Notes: a model not told the origin generated them from the sequence alone. Positions 52,598-64,000 are shown, counted from the stretch's first letter. The stretch is 64,000 nt of DNA from Begonia masoniana (GCA_022432975.1 CM039510.1:33722454-33786453); one strand, 5' to 3'. Made by a program: numbers and translations.

Positions 52598-53160
52598 GTC
52601 ATCGGCAGATGTAGAGTGTTTAAGCCATCGGATGATAAAAGTGTTATTTTGTCGTCTAGCGATCGGCAGATGTAGAGTGTTTAGGCCATCAGATGATGAA
52701 AGTGTTATTTTGTCGTCTAGCGATCGGTAGATGTAGAGTGTTTAAGCCATCGGATGATGAAAGTGTTATTTGTGTCTAGCGATCGGCAGATGTAGAGTGT
52801 TTAAGCCATCGGATGATGAAAGTGTATTTTGTCGTCTAGTGGTCGGCAGATGTAGAGTGTTTAAGCCATCGGATGATGAAAGTGTATTTTGTCGTCTAGC
52901 GATCGGCAGATGTAGAGTGTTTAAGCATCGGATGATGAAAGTGTTATTTTGTCGTCTAGCGATCGGCAGATGTAGAGTGTTAAGCCATCGGATGATGAAA
53001 GTGTTATTTTGTCGTCTAGCGATCGGTAGATGTAGAGTGTTTAAGCCATCGGATGATGAAAGTGTTATTTTGTCGTCTAGCGATCGGCAGATGTAGAGTG
53101 TTTAAGCCATCGGATGATGAAAGTGTTATTTTGTCGTCTAGTGATCGGCAGATGTAGTGT
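52598..53160 (+). repeat. degenerate 61-bp array at the original place in family A LTR, copy 2
   Basis: About nine units with many one-base indels and substitutions, corresponding in position to 45830-47285 of copy 1. Short related motifs (accggatgatgta) continue to about 53420. Confidence 0.9.
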
Positions 53161-53595
53161 AATAAGTCACCGGATGATAAGAATGTTATTTGTCGTTTAG
53201 TGACCAGGTCATGTTTTAATTATTCACGTGAGATGCACATGACCACCGGATGATGTACCTTTATTTCATCGGATGATGTAGAGAGCTTCTCCACCGGATG
53301 ATATAAACACGATTTTGTCGTCTAGTGACCGGTAGATGTGGTTCATTCTTCTATCGATAGATGTAGTCTATAACTTAAAGTTTTCCCTTCACTAGCCGAT
53401 ACACATTGTACTGCCCGCCGGCAGATATGTAGTGTTTTCCTTTGTCGATTGAGGCTTAGCGAATCGCATATGACATCTTGAGTTAAATTATGTTAAAAAA
53501 AAAACACACTGCTAATAATGAATCATGTGTGAGTAATAAGGATTAAATGATTAATAAAGATACGGATTATGTGACGATCCTCCCGGGTCGTTACA

Positions 53596-53600
53596 TAAAA
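53596..53600. repeat. target-site duplication taaaa (right)
   Basis: Exact match to 49602-49606; the family B LTR resumes here. Confidence 0.88.
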
Positions 53601-54093
53601 GCAAAAGGGGAAACAGTTAAACCGGATTGCAGAATAATAGACAAAAGGAAATCAGAATACTTGGAACGTTTAAATAAAAGACTGGATGGACGACGGACAT
53701 GTAGAGGAAATCGTGATAAAATACATGTAGTGGAAAACCTAATAGAATGGAAAACAAAACTGGAAGTCATGCCAAAAGAAAGGCTACAGTGAATGGCGGG
53801 GTTGGGTGATGTAGGGCAAAAGAAGTAAATAAACTGGGCGGAGAATGTAAATTAACCGGGGCGGAAGACGTAAATTACAAGCAGAAGTGGATTGTTCACC
53901 GGCAGATGTGAACTACAGGCAGAAGATTACTGTTCACCGACAGAGGTGAACTACAGGCAGAATATTACTGTTCACCGGTGGAGGTGAAGTGGGCGGAAGA
54001 TGGGGGCAGATGACGTCAGGCGGAAGATGGAGCTGACGTCAGGCGGAAGATGGAATTTTAAGGGCAGCGGTGGATGCAGGCAGAAATGCACTG

Positions 54094-54225
54094 TTCACCG
54101 GTGAATGTGAACTACAGACAAATGAGTCCACCGGTGGATGTGAACTACAGACAGATGAGTTCACCGGTGGATGTGAACTACAGACAGATGAGTTCACCGG
54201 TGGATGTGAACTACAGACAAATGAA
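54094..54225. repeat. 33-bp minisatellite in family B LTR
   Basis: Four units of 33 bp built on ttcaccggtggatgtgaact. The period of 11 codons makes an open frame, but the context is LTR and not coding. Confidence 0.9.
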
Positions 54226-54430
54226 CTTTAAAGACAGCGGTGGATGTAATCGGAAGATGTAGTTTTAAAGACAGAGTTTGACAACTTTTAACAGGAAGAC
54301 ATACGAACAGGGAGCATAAAAGCAGATGGCATAAAAGTTTCAAATTCTAAAACAAACAATTCAGAACATGATTTTTGGACATGACCGGAGTTTAAGAAAT
54401 CAAACTGCATGGACAACTCTAAAACCAGAG

Positions 54431-54624
54431 ACCATCCATGCACAGACCAATAGAGAGAACTCAAGGCAGTTCCATAATATTTCAAAATATATAAATACAA
54501 CTGTCAAATACAGAGGTTTTAACATCAACCATCCATGCACATTCCAATAGAGAGAACTCAAGGAAGTTCCAAAATATTTCAAAATATATAAATACAACTG
54601 TCAAATACAGAGGTTTTAAACATC
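54431..54624. repeat. 97-bp tandem duplication in family B LTR
   Basis: accatccatgcaca begins at 54431 and again at 54528, and the following about 97 bp are nearly identical. Confidence 0.85.
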
Positions 54625-54873
54625 AATACAGATGCCATAAATCGTTTTAGAATCTCAAAAAGCAGTACAGAACTTGACATGCATTTCTAGAATTCACCAT
54701 AACAGAAGTTTTTAAAACATAACACAAAACTTTAAAACCTCATTCTCTTTGGTCAGGAATATGTCTAGCTGCCACAACAAAACCCATGAGCTCGATCCGC
54801 CAACTACATCAAATCATCATCTTAAGGCACAAAGTCCTCATTCACGGGTTCAGTACCTACATCAGAGAGTTCA

Positions 54874-54896
54874 CCTATGAGTCTAAAACTCAGTAA
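54874..54896 (-). promoter_or_regulatory. conserved LTR stem-loop (family B)
   Basis: The sense strand has arms GAGT and ACTC around TTTAG: the fourth pair is T-A in place of C-G, a second independent compensatory change. Confidence 0.5.
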
Positions 54897-55984
54897 GAAC
54901 ATATAAAAATGCAGTGATGCATATGTTATGCATGAACTTTCAGAATACGGTGACAGTACAGTACATTACGTTTCACTGGTAGAGAGGTATAAGTGGGGCT
55001 TATAGGGGAACTGGAAAGTGCACGACAGACACATAATAGATTTACAGAACAAAAACAGAATAGAACAGAAATAGTAGGCCAGTCTCTGTCCCGCACTTAA
55101 CCAATACATTACATTCAGATTTTATCTTTCTTAACTTCAAACCGTGTACAGAAAACATTTTGCATGAATTTTTACGGTGCTTAAACATAAAACAGCAGGC
55201 AACAAAAATAATACAACATAACATAATGAGAGACACAGATAACTCAGAACTTAACTTAACTTTCTCTACCCGAAACCACCCGACCGAAGAAAAGCCTAGT
55301 GTCTCCGTTATGTAAGGCTTTAAGGGCCAACCTATGGATATGAACTTACCTGTTTGCCGTAGAGTTGATAGTCCTGAACATCTCGGTAATGCACAAACCT
55401 ATAACATGCACGTAAAGAAAATGAGCAAAGCTGCAAATGCTAACTAATAACTTGGTAGGACATGCTTCAACTCCATTCAAACCTTTAGAAAACAAACCGA
55501 TGTGTTTTCATACAATAACAGAAAGTTTTCTCCAAAATATCTTAACCCTAACTTCAGCAAAACTCTCAGTTTTAACTTGTCCATACTCGTTAACTTTAGC
55601 AAATGATTACCTTCATTGGAGAAAACAGGAGAATGGAAGTCTTTTGGAAAGGTTGTAGTCGCCTGGAGGAGAGAAAATAGAGAGCAGTAAAAAGAAGGAA
55701 ATGAGAAATGAGGGTTTCACGTAGGAGGGAAGAGAAAAAAACATGGCTTCTTCAACAAGTTGCCAAATGTCAAGCACTCATTAGTTCCCTCCCACCTACC
55801 TTAATTGTTTTCCTAATTTGCCCTTCCATTGGTTTCCAACTAATTTATTAATTAGTTAATCAATTCGATTTTTCCATTAAACACTCCGATAAACTCATTA
55901 AAACATTCATTGTATTAATGTAATCGTTTATCCCGCTAAATGAATTCCGAGAATATTTACATGGCAAAAATGTCGGGTGTTACA

Positions 55985-56315
55985 GTGTCCCACCAAAATC
56001 CAGCATTTTTGGTGAGATGGAACGAGGCACATATCACCTTCTTGTTTTCCTCCACTTCTGCATAGTTGAAAATACGTTCGATCTGCCGGATCCATTCTTC
56101 GGCGTGAGTAGGATCTGTTGATAATCCATCGAACATAGGTGGTTGAAGTTGTCGGAACCTCTCTCACTAGTGTCACATGGAGCATTAGCATGGTTATTGT
56201 TCCCATTATCAGCCATCATGCGCTCCATCATGCGAGACTAAATGCCGACCAGCTCAGTTAAATGGTCAAGGGCATTGCCCCTATCGTTTGACTCGCCGTG
56301 GTGTCCTCTCACCAT
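55985..56315 (-). pseudogene. gypsy element 2 gag N-terminal part
   Basis: The ATG at 56315 opens MVRGHHGESNDRGNALDHL, similar in place and pattern to the gag start of element 1. A stop near 56240 and a frame change follow before the solo LTR at 55984. The reading continues left of 49475. Confidence 0.75.
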
Positions 56316-56464
56316 TTTACGCAATATCCTATACATGATAAGGAACTTAACTTAATAAACTAAAACAGATACAGAAACTTAAACACTTAAAGTTGGTGGA
56401 GCGATCTCACGTGGCGGATTGTGCAGTCAGACAGTTTACAGAATCGCTTTTAAAACCTGGTTTC

Positions 56465-56476
56465 GCTCTGATACAT
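56465..56476 (-). other. degenerate primer-binding site of gypsy element 2
   Basis: The minus strand reads TGTATCAGAGC next to the 5' LTR end, which is the tRNA-Met site TGGTATCAGAGC lacking one G. Confidence 0.75.
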
Positions 56477-57040
56477 AACTGTGACGACCCCCGATCCGAT
56501 CGGGGTCTAAGAGCCATCAGTTCGGACATTTTAAAACGTGGTACTTTTTTTTTTGAACTTTTACTCTTACTTTTAAAACCTTGACAGAGAGCTTACAGAG
56601 AGGAAACATTATCTGGTGTTGAAGACTAGAAGACATATTTAAAGTCGATGACAATTAAAATCAGACTACAGAAACAAATGACAGAAGAAAATATGAAGAC
56701 AGAAGGCAGGGAGAAATGAAAACAGTTCCCGGGATTTTTGCTAGGACTTGACTTCGACTTTTTAAAACTCTTAAATTTGAAGACGTGAAAATAGAAAATC
56801 ATAAAACAAAAATGGACGACTGAAACTGGAAGGCAGAATAGACGACAGACATGTAGAGTGGAAGACTTAATAAAAATGGGAACAGAAACTGGAAATCACG
56901 CCGTGGAAGACTTACTGTGGATAACAGAAGCTGTGGACGTTTGAAATAAAAGGGTAGAAACAGTAGACAACAGAAGCCTGTGGACGTTTAAGATAAAAAG
57001 GCGGTGACCGTGGACGTTTGAAATAAAAGGCAGAAGCAGT

Positions 57041-58934
57041 AGACAACAGAAACTGATGACAGATGTCGTGGACGACAGAAGACAACAGAGGCTGTGGATG
57101 ACAGAAACTGATGACAGAAGCCGTGGACAATAGAATTCATGGACGACAGAAGACAATAGAGGCTTTGGTTGACAGAAACTGATGACAGAAGCCGTGGACG
57201 ATAGAAGTCGTGGACGACTGTTCACAGAACAAAATGAACAACTCTTTTACAGAAGACGACAGAAGTCGTGGACGACTGTTCACAGAACAAAATGAATAAC
57301 TGTTTTACAGAAGGCATGGACGACTGTTCACTTAACCAAATACTTTAAACAATTACCCGTCGGACGAGTACTGTGGACAGTTGGACTTTGGACGATGTTA
57401 TCGATCACAACTTTGGACTATAACTTTAAAGAAACATAATGGATTCTAGACGACGTTATCGCCCACAACTTTGGACGATAACTTTGGATGATATTTAACA
57501 AAAAGACATAAAAACAGAAGGCATAAAAACTTCAAATCCCCAAAATCCGATTCAAAACGAAGTTTTAAAACATACTTGACAACATGACAGAGATGCAAGA
57601 AAACAAACTGCATTGATAGCTCTAAAACTTGAGACAATCTATGCACAACCTAAAAGGACAAGATTCCAAACAGTTCCAGAATATTTCAGAATATATATAC
57701 AACTGTCAAATGCAGAGGTTTAAAACTTAAACACAGAGTCTATACACCGTTTTAAAATATCAGAAGCTGTACAGAACTTGACATACACTTCAAAAATTCA
57801 CCAAACAGGAGTTTTAAAAAAACATAAACACGAAGTCTACACACACGACTTTCACTTTTAAACTTCACTCTCTCGGGTCAGAAATGTGTCTGGCTGCCAC
57901 AACCATCCCCGAAAGCTCATGCCACCAACCACCTATTCGTCAGTCTGAGGCACCAAATCCTCATTCACGGGTTCCATACCTACAGCTAGACAACAGAAAC
58001 TGATGACAAATGTCGTGGACGACAGAAGACAACAGAGGTTGTGGATGACAGAAACTGATGACAGAAGCCGTGGACAACAGAATTCATGGACGACAGAAGA
58101 CAATAGAGGCTGTGGTCGACAGAAACTGATGACAGAAGCCGTGGACGATAGAAGTCGTGGACGACTGTTCACAGAACAAAATGAACAACTCTTTTACAGA
58201 AGACGACAGAAGTCGTGGACGACTGTTCACAGAACAAAATGAATAACTGTTTTACAGAAGGCATGGACGACTGTTCACTTAACCAAATACTTTAAACAAT
58301 TACCCGTCGGACGAGTACTGTGGACAATTGGACTTTGGACGATGTTATCGATCACAACTTTGGACGATAACTTTAAAGAAACATAATGGATTCTAGACGA
58401 CGTTATCGCCCACAACTTTGGACGATAACTTTGGATGATATTTAACAGAAAGACATAAAAACAGAAGGCATAAAAACTTCAAATCCCCAAAATCCGATTC
58501 AAAACGAAGTTTTAAAACATACTTGACAACATGACAGAGATTCAAGAAAACAAACTGCATTGATAGCTCTAAAACTTGAGACAATCTATGCACAACCTAA
58601 AAGGACAAGATTCCAAACAGTTCCAGAATATTTCAGAATATATATACAACTGTCAAATGCAGAGGTTTAAAACTTAAACACAGAGTCTATACACCGTTTT
58701 AAAATATCAGAAGCTGTACAGAACTTGACATACACTTCAAAAATTCACCAAACAGGAGTTTTAAAAAAACATAAACACGAAGTCTACACACACGACTTTC
58801 ACTTTTAAACTTCACTCTCTCGGGTCAGAAATGTGTCTGGCTGCCACAACCATCCCCAAAAGCTCGTGCCACCAACCACCTATTCGTCAGTCTGAGGCAC
58901 CAAATCCTCATTCACGGGTTCCATACCTACAGCA
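57041..58934. repeat. 947-bp tandem duplication within the 5' LTR
   Basis: agacaacagaaactgatgac begins at 57041 and again at 57988, and the sequences that follow stay nearly identical for the full period. The left LTR has a single copy. Confidence 0.93.
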
Positions 58935-58943
58935 GGGAGTTCA

Positions 58944-58966
58944 ACTATGAGCCTAAAGCTCCGTAA
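58944..58966 (-). promoter_or_regulatory. conserved LTR stem-loop (gypsy element 2, 5' LTR)
   Basis: The arms GAGC/GCTC are intact; the outer ACT has become ACG, so one pair is lost. Confidence 0.45.
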
Positions 58967-59961
58967 GAACATGAAATGCAGTGATGCATATGCTGTGCAT
59001 GAACATTTTCAAATACATGAACATTATGTTACATTACATTACATTTCATTGGACAAGAAGGTATAAGTGGGAAGAAGAGCTGGCGTAATAGGAGTACATG
59101 CCACAACATGACATAACAGGAGTACATGACAGGATGTCAATCCTCGTCCACACTTAACCATACATTACATCAACATTTTAACTTTCAGAACTTCAAATCT
59201 GGTGCTAAAAAACATTTACATGGTTCTCCAAAAAATGTGTATGCATGAACAGATACGATACGGTGCTTAAACTCAACGTATACAGACGACGAATAAAAAC
59301 AAACATGAAACAGAACACACAGAACACGTTTAGCTTATAGCATAACCTACGATCCTAACTACCCGAACCAAAACGTAGTATCTCCATGCTGTAGGGCCTT
59401 AAGGGCCAACTTATACGCATGAACTTACCTGTTGTCCAAAATGCAGCAAGCTTTGTAAGCACGTCTACTGTGGTTCGCGAACCTATAGTATGCGAAATCG
59501 GACATTAACCTAAATTTCAAAAAAAAACTAACGTTTAACTTGTCCATACTTACTAACTAGCTTAGAAGATTACCTTAGGTGGAGAACAATGGAGAAAACA
59601 GGAAAAAGGTTGTGGTTAAAATCACCGTTGGTCGCCTGGAAGAGAGAAACAGAGAGGAGAGGAAGAATATGGAGGTTTACGAGAAGACAAGAGGTAGGTT
59701 TCTCAGCAAGTTTTGGGACATTTGGCATCCATCCATTGGCTCCCTCCTACCAAACTTAATTCCTTCCCAAACCGCCCCTCCATGCATCTCTAACTAATGA
59801 TTTTATTTAGTTACACATTAGTTTGGTTTTTATCCCATTATTCAATTCAATATAAGCTTCGTCAATTTGGTTTCCAACAAAACATTCATTGTATTAATAT
59901 CAAATTAATCCTGCTTAATGATTCGGGGAATAATTACATAGGCAAAATACCGGGTGTTACA

Positions 59962-59966
59962 CAATT
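59962..59966. repeat. target-site duplication caatt (right)
   Basis: Exact match to 35185-35189; the MULE interior resumes here. Confidence 0.93.
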
Positions 59967-60449
59967 CCCTTGCTTAACAAAGTCAGGATGCCGAGAAGTA
60001 TGAAAATATTCGTCACTCAGCTCGTCCAATGGAAACCTAATAATTTCATTGACAAGTTTTAAATTTCTCTACCAAGAATATATGTCTTCACTACAATGGA
60101 TCAATGGACGAAAGTCTCTCATGAGTATCACTTTCAATGTCGCACAAATCAGACAATTCAATATTTACAAATAATTCTACGATTCTCGATAAACTAAATT
60201 TTGAGAAGTCTACTCTCCTAGAACAAATAATGGATCAATGGTTAATTTCGTTTTCATATTGCATCCTCTCTCTATTTGATCTAAATTCCATAGAATAATA
60301 CCCGGTTTGAGGATATCAAACTTGACACGGATCATTTAGAGTTGGTGCATTCTTCTATTTTAAGGTGACTTTTGGTGGCCTTGATGTCATTACAATCAGT
60401 ATCGAATCGAGAATTGCATAGAAAGTCGAGCTGTTGCCGGAAATTTGTT
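59967..60449. other. right interior of the MULE, no gene recognised
   Basis: AT-rich sequence between the gypsy insertion and the right terminal repeat. No conserved protein block was found on either strand. Confidence 0.5.
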
Positions 60450-60940
60450 AGGATTTGAGAATTAGGGCAAAATCCCTAAATTCACGAACGAGGAGGAAAA
60501 TCAGCACAATCTATGAATAAATCGACTCAGAGATGCACGAGAACTAACACTCTGAAGTTGAAAATCGCCTTGCAAGGATTAGTTACTGTCGATTGATCGC
60601 ATGACGTAGAGAGAAAATCGTCGGAGGTCAAGAGGTCGCTCGCGGATATGTCTGAGGGCAACCTCATTTGTATATAAAAGCGATGTGTGGTGGCCCAGGG
60701 TTAAAACGAGGGTGAACATACTAGGTTCAAGTGACGCTTGGGAGCAGACAATCTCGGTTCCACAAGGGCATCGACGCGATCACTCGAGGTTAATATGCAG
60801 GCAACTGCACACGAGTTTAATAAAAAAACAAACAGGAAAGGTTGACTTGTTAATAGAGAATAATTTAAAGTTTGTTCTGTCAACGAATATAGTTTAAAAT
60901 TTGTTTTGTCACTAACCCTATAATTAAGAATTTTTTTTCC
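60450..60940 (-). repeat. right terminal inverted repeat of the MULE
   Basis: The reverse complement matches 29886-30425, including the outermost GGAAAAAAAA, the region near TTGACTTGTTAATAG and an inner part near ACGAACGAGG. It carries a TATA-like stretch near 60671-60680. Confidence 0.8.
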
Positions 60941-60950
60941 ATATATTTTA
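60941..60950. repeat. 10-bp target-site duplication of the MULE (right)
   Basis: atatatttta, identical to 29876-29885. Confidence 0.7.
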
Positions 60951-62034
60951 TTAGAAAAAAGTTGAAAGTATCCATGGTAAATCTATATGGTCAGAGTTTA
61001 AAATACACTTTATCTTAATTAATATTTTAAATCCACTTTTTTTGGTCTTGTTTTAGTAGACTCGAAAAATTGTTCTTTACCTAATTACAACTTTTATATA
61101 TATATCTAAAACTATTCAACTTATTTGATCTTGCTATTTTTTTTTATTCGAGATATAATGTGAAAGGAAATTTCAAGCTTCATTTTAAATTTTGTTGGTT
61201 CTATGTGCGTACTTATTAGATTATATAAACTATTATAAGCATATAACATGTACTTTTCATTTATTCATTAACGTAACTAATATATTATTCTGACTATTTA
61301 TGATCTATTAGCTAACCTTTCAAAAGTAGATTGAGAAATTAAGTGGTTTGAAATCTGAAGTTTTGTCCATGTTCATCTCTTTCGAGTTGTTTGGCGATAT
61401 ATAAACCACACACGTCTATTACATTAGTTATTTATTTATTAATTATTTGTAATGTTCATTGGAGGTATATGGGATAGGGACAGCATTATTTTGCTACTTA
61501 AATTATTCTTCCACCATGTGGAGTCCTCTAAAAGTCTTCAATCCATCTTCTTTTTCTTCAAAAATAAAATCAAGATAATGATTAAAACTATCATGCTTCG
61601 AACTTGAAGGAATTTCTATGATTATTTTAAAACAAAAACTTGAAGACAAATGTTTTCCAGACAAACAATTCCCCGTACAATAATAAATATATGATAAAAT
61701 AAAAATTAAACTCTAAAATCTAAATTTCGGAGTTTGTTCAATTTAAATATTATTTTTTTTTTCATAAATGAATCCCAAATTTTGAGATTTGTTTACTTGA
61801 ATTTTGAATTTTGTACTAAAATAAACTTTGAACTTTGCACGTTAATAAAATGAATTTTGAAAAGATTTTTTTTTATTTTGTTTGATTTTGTTTGATTTGG
61901 TTCCAATTAAGTTTCAATTTTAGCTTTTTTTTTTTTTTTTTTTTTGTATGGACTCAATTGGATTCAATCTAGAGTCACTTTGGGGTCTATTTGGGTCTTT
62001 TGGTTCACTCTTTTGGAAAATGTTTGAGTTTAGA
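60951..62034. other. AT-rich flank between the MULE and the edge LTR
   Basis: No gene was recognised. Positions 61125-61235 resemble 13700-13810 at about four bases in five, suggesting copies of an old dispersed repeat. Confidence 0.5.
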
Positions 62035-64000
62035 TGTAACGATCCCGACTCACAGGGCCGTCACGGGACCTGACCTGACGTTGACTCTAGGTTTGGACAT
62101 TTTGGAAGTAATTTTTTTTTTTTTTTTACTTTTTAAAACTCTATATCGAAGCCTAGAGTCGTTTTTGGTAAAACGTTGACTCGGTTTTTGGGTCGTTAAA
62201 TCATTTGAAATGCGTACGAAAATGTTTGGAAAATACGTTTAAAAAGTATCTAAAAGATCGGGTTGAAACGTGTTTGAAAATCAAGTTTTTGAAAAAAAAA
62301 ATATTTTGGGCTCACTTAACACGCGGTGCGGGCGCACCATGCGCTGTCGCTGCGCGCGCCGCCTGGGTCTGTCCGATCGATTGCGCGCGCACGTCGATCG
62401 ATCGGCAAACTCCCTGCCATACTAAATTACAAAGCCAGTACCGATCGATCGCGCCCCACGGCCGATCAATCGGCTGGCGCTACGCGAACGCCCTGCGCGC
62501 CTCCATCGCATCCCGCGCACCACTTCACCATTTTTCTCCCTTTTTCACATTTTCTCCATTTCTTCCACCTACACTCTACATTAAACTTACCTAAAACCAT
62601 TTCCAACCTCTCTAAATGTAAAATACCTCGAAACCCCAAAAACACGACTCAAAACGTGTTAGAAAACGTGGCAGAAATTTAAGAAATCAAATTGCATGGA
62701 TCGATCTAAAAACCGAACGAATCCATGCATAACCTAATAGTCCAAACAGTTCCAATATATTTTTCAAAAAGACAACAATCTAAACAAATTTTTAAAACAT
62801 CAACACAAAACTTATACATCATCTAAATCCCAAAAAAATTATACAACGTAACTTAAACCTTGAGATGTTACCCACGAGTCAAAATATGCTTGACTGCCGT
62901 AACCAACCCCGTAAGCTCGTCCCGCCAACCGTACCTACTCATCGGCCTGAGACTCAAAGTCCTCATCCGTATGATCCGTGCCTACATCATAGAGTTCAAC
63001 TAATGAGTCTAAAGCTCAGTAAGGTCATATAATGCAAAGAATGCACGTGCTATGCATGAACGTTTCAAAAACATGAACATTACTTTACATTTACATTCAA
63101 GTGAACATCTGGTATAAGTGGGGCTTATAGGGAGTGGGAAACATTACGTACTTGACGTAGGTTAACATGGTTAGTACTTTTTTCGTGTCATAGAGAACGA
63201 TAAAACACATGTTTGGGGAGCAAAAAAATAACATGTTTGTCCGCGGCGAGGATGGTTTTACATTAGTCCCAGAGAAGGTAAAACCATATGTCAGCACTCG
63301 TCCCACACTTAACCGTACTTTGCATTTACATTTTTATCTTTCTTACTTCAAATCACGTGCATGAAATGTTTTGCATGACTTTGGTGAAAAACGTGATGCA
63401 TGAACATACATTGTGCATAAACGTGTAACGTAATGAAAAGACAATCCTCGAAGCATAAATAAACGACAGATCATCAAGGCAATACATAAGGCAAACACAT
63501 TTAACGTAGAACGTAATCTACGACCTAACTACCCGTCAACAAACCCGACGACGTAAAAACCTAGTACCTCCGTGATGTAGGGCCTTAAGGGCCAACATAT
63601 GCGTATGAATTTACATGACGTCCGTAGAGATTGCGAGCCTTGAACGTATTTCCTCGGCGAATCACTAACCTATAACATGCACAATCAAACCATAAACCAC
63701 GTTTCAAAGGCGTTAACTAATAAATAGGTAAAACACGACCTAAGCTCATTCAAATAACCTAACCCAATTTAACAACTTTTTGGACAATTCATCAAACACC
63801 TTGTGTACACAAATTCATACTCAAATCCTTCTCCCAATCGATATCCGTTTTCAATGATTTAACATATTTCGGAAACCTCATTATATTTAGTTTATCATGG
63901 AATCGTTAATTTATAAAAAGGCGACCCGGAACAATAGCAGAAATCATAATTTCATGGGTGCCCTATACAATGCCGATTTCCGGTCGAATTTTCCATTTTG
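62035..64000 (-). mobile_element. Gypsy LTR, cut by the right window edge
   Basis: It starts TGTAACGATCCCGACTCACA, like the family C LTR. A GC-rich zone with CGATCG palindromes lies at 62390-62475, the stem-loop at 62999-63022 and the TGTAGGGCCTTAAGGGCC block at 63576-63593. The donor-like site after it is altered (CATGTAAAT). By its start it is in minus orientation. Whether it is solo or part of a full element cannot be seen. Confidence 0.82.
62999..63022 (-). promoter_or_regulatory. conserved LTR stem-loop (edge LTR)
   Basis: The sense strand has GAG and CTC arms around a 7-nt loop, with outer ACT/AGT and one extra T in the bulge. Confidence 0.4.

Larger units (their letters stand above)
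49607..53595 (+). mobile_element. Solo LTR (family A, copy 2), 3989 bp
   Basis: Same family and orientation as 44086-47751. It starts GGTAACACCC (first T changed to G) and ends GGGTCGTTACA, with taaaa on both sides. Compared with copy 1 it lacks about 120 bp after 50052, between direct repeats of gggaatg. About 260 bp are replaced by a homogeneous 61-bp array (50264-51765). The array at the original place is shorter and sloppier (52598-53160). TATA box near 49770, donor-like CAGGTAAGT at 50178-50186. Confidence 0.92.
49476..55984 (-). mobile_element. Solo LTR (family B) in gag of gypsy element 2, hosting another solo LTR
   Basis: It starts TGTGACAGCCCC and ends GGGTGTTACA, with gtgtc on both sides and no genes of its own. 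Without the guest it is about 2.5 kb. It resembles the element 2 LTR at its start but is clearly diverged. It holds a 33-bp minisatellite (54094-54225), a 97-bp duplication (54431-54624), the stem-loop at 54874-54896, and a variant TGTAAGGCTTTAAGGGCC block (55311-55328) with donor-like CAGGTAAGT (minus) at 55344-55352. Confidence 0.9.
35190..59961 (-). mobile_element. Ty3/gypsy chromovirus element 2, with nested solo LTRs
   Basis: It has LTRs at 35190-37752 and 56480-59961, a polypurine tract at 37753-37766, a degenerate tRNA-Met primer site at 56465-56476 and the duplication caatt. On the minus strand gag starts near 56315 and pol ends at 37792. Solo LTRs at 42071-48351 and 49476-55984 interrupt it between reverse transcriptase and protease, and inside gag. 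The integrase catalytic core is missing, the zinc-finger region is expanded to about 13 copies, and the right LTR carries a 947-bp duplication. Removing the guests and expansions leaves about 9 kb, the usual size. Confidence 0.92.
56480..59961 (-). repeat. 5' LTR of gypsy element 2, with internal duplication
   Basis: 3482 bp, the partner of 35190-37752 but longer because a segment of 947 bp is repeated in tandem (57041-57987 and 57988-58934). It keeps the TGTAGGGCCTTAAGGGCC block at 59390-59407 and donor-like CAGGTAAGT (minus) at 59423-59431. Confidence 0.95.

Noticed and set aside
54074..54262. Repeat protein with 11-residue units
   Set aside because: The 33-bp minisatellite happens to stay open; it sits in LTR sequence with no start context or homology.
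62205..62682. Arg/Ala-rich overlapping frames near the right edge
   Set aside because: They come from the GC-rich CGATCG zone of an LTR.

Overview
The window is plant nuclear DNA, most likely from a eudicot. Intron-rich genes typical of land plants sit in AT-rich DNA next to chromodomain-type Ty3/gypsy, Ty1/copia and Mutator-like elements. The species cannot be named from the sequence.

Left nest (1-11.7 kb). A Ty1/copia element on the minus strand runs off the left edge. It was split by a complete 9.5-kb Ty3/gypsy element (1201-10728) flanked by the 5-bp duplication ccgga. The copia element itself lies in or next to intron 4 of a plant synaptotagmin gene, whose first four coding exons (13019-11962, minus strand) remain.

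Gene island (11.9-29 kb). After the synaptotagmin 5' part comes about 5 kb of plain AT-rich DNA. Next is an apparently intact 20-exon fatty acid amide hydrolase gene (18773-24505, plus), a tRNA-Gln(UUG) gene (24895-24966, minus) and a 4-exon filament-like plant protein (coiled-coil) gene (28267-25488, minus). These genes are unrelated in function and do not form an operon.

Right nest (29.9-60.9 kb). Inverted ends of about 0.5 kb and a 10-bp flanking duplication define a Mutator-like element (29886-60940) with a decayed transposase. The transposase is interrupted by exactly 1500 consecutive T. Into the Mutator element went a second minus-strand Ty3/gypsy element (35190-59961, duplication caatt). 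Two solo LTRs inserted into that (42071-48351, duplication taaga; 49476-55984, duplication gtgtc). Each of those received a plus-strand solo LTR of one further family (44086-47751, duplication aaaca; 49607-53595, duplication taaaa). The nest is therefore four levels deep, with every junction supported by a target-site duplication.

Right flank (60.95-64 kb). This is AT-rich DNA followed by the start of another gypsy LTR (62035 to the edge).

Most unusual signals: (1) a 168-bp in-frame array of about 13 integrase zinc-finger (H2C2) units in an element that has lost its integrase core; (2) a stem-loop with compensatory changes shared by five otherwise diverged LTR families, together with a conserved splice-donor block; (3) a perfectly homogeneous 61-bp array at a new place inside one solo LTR; (4) the 1500-T tract, which may be an assembly artefact.
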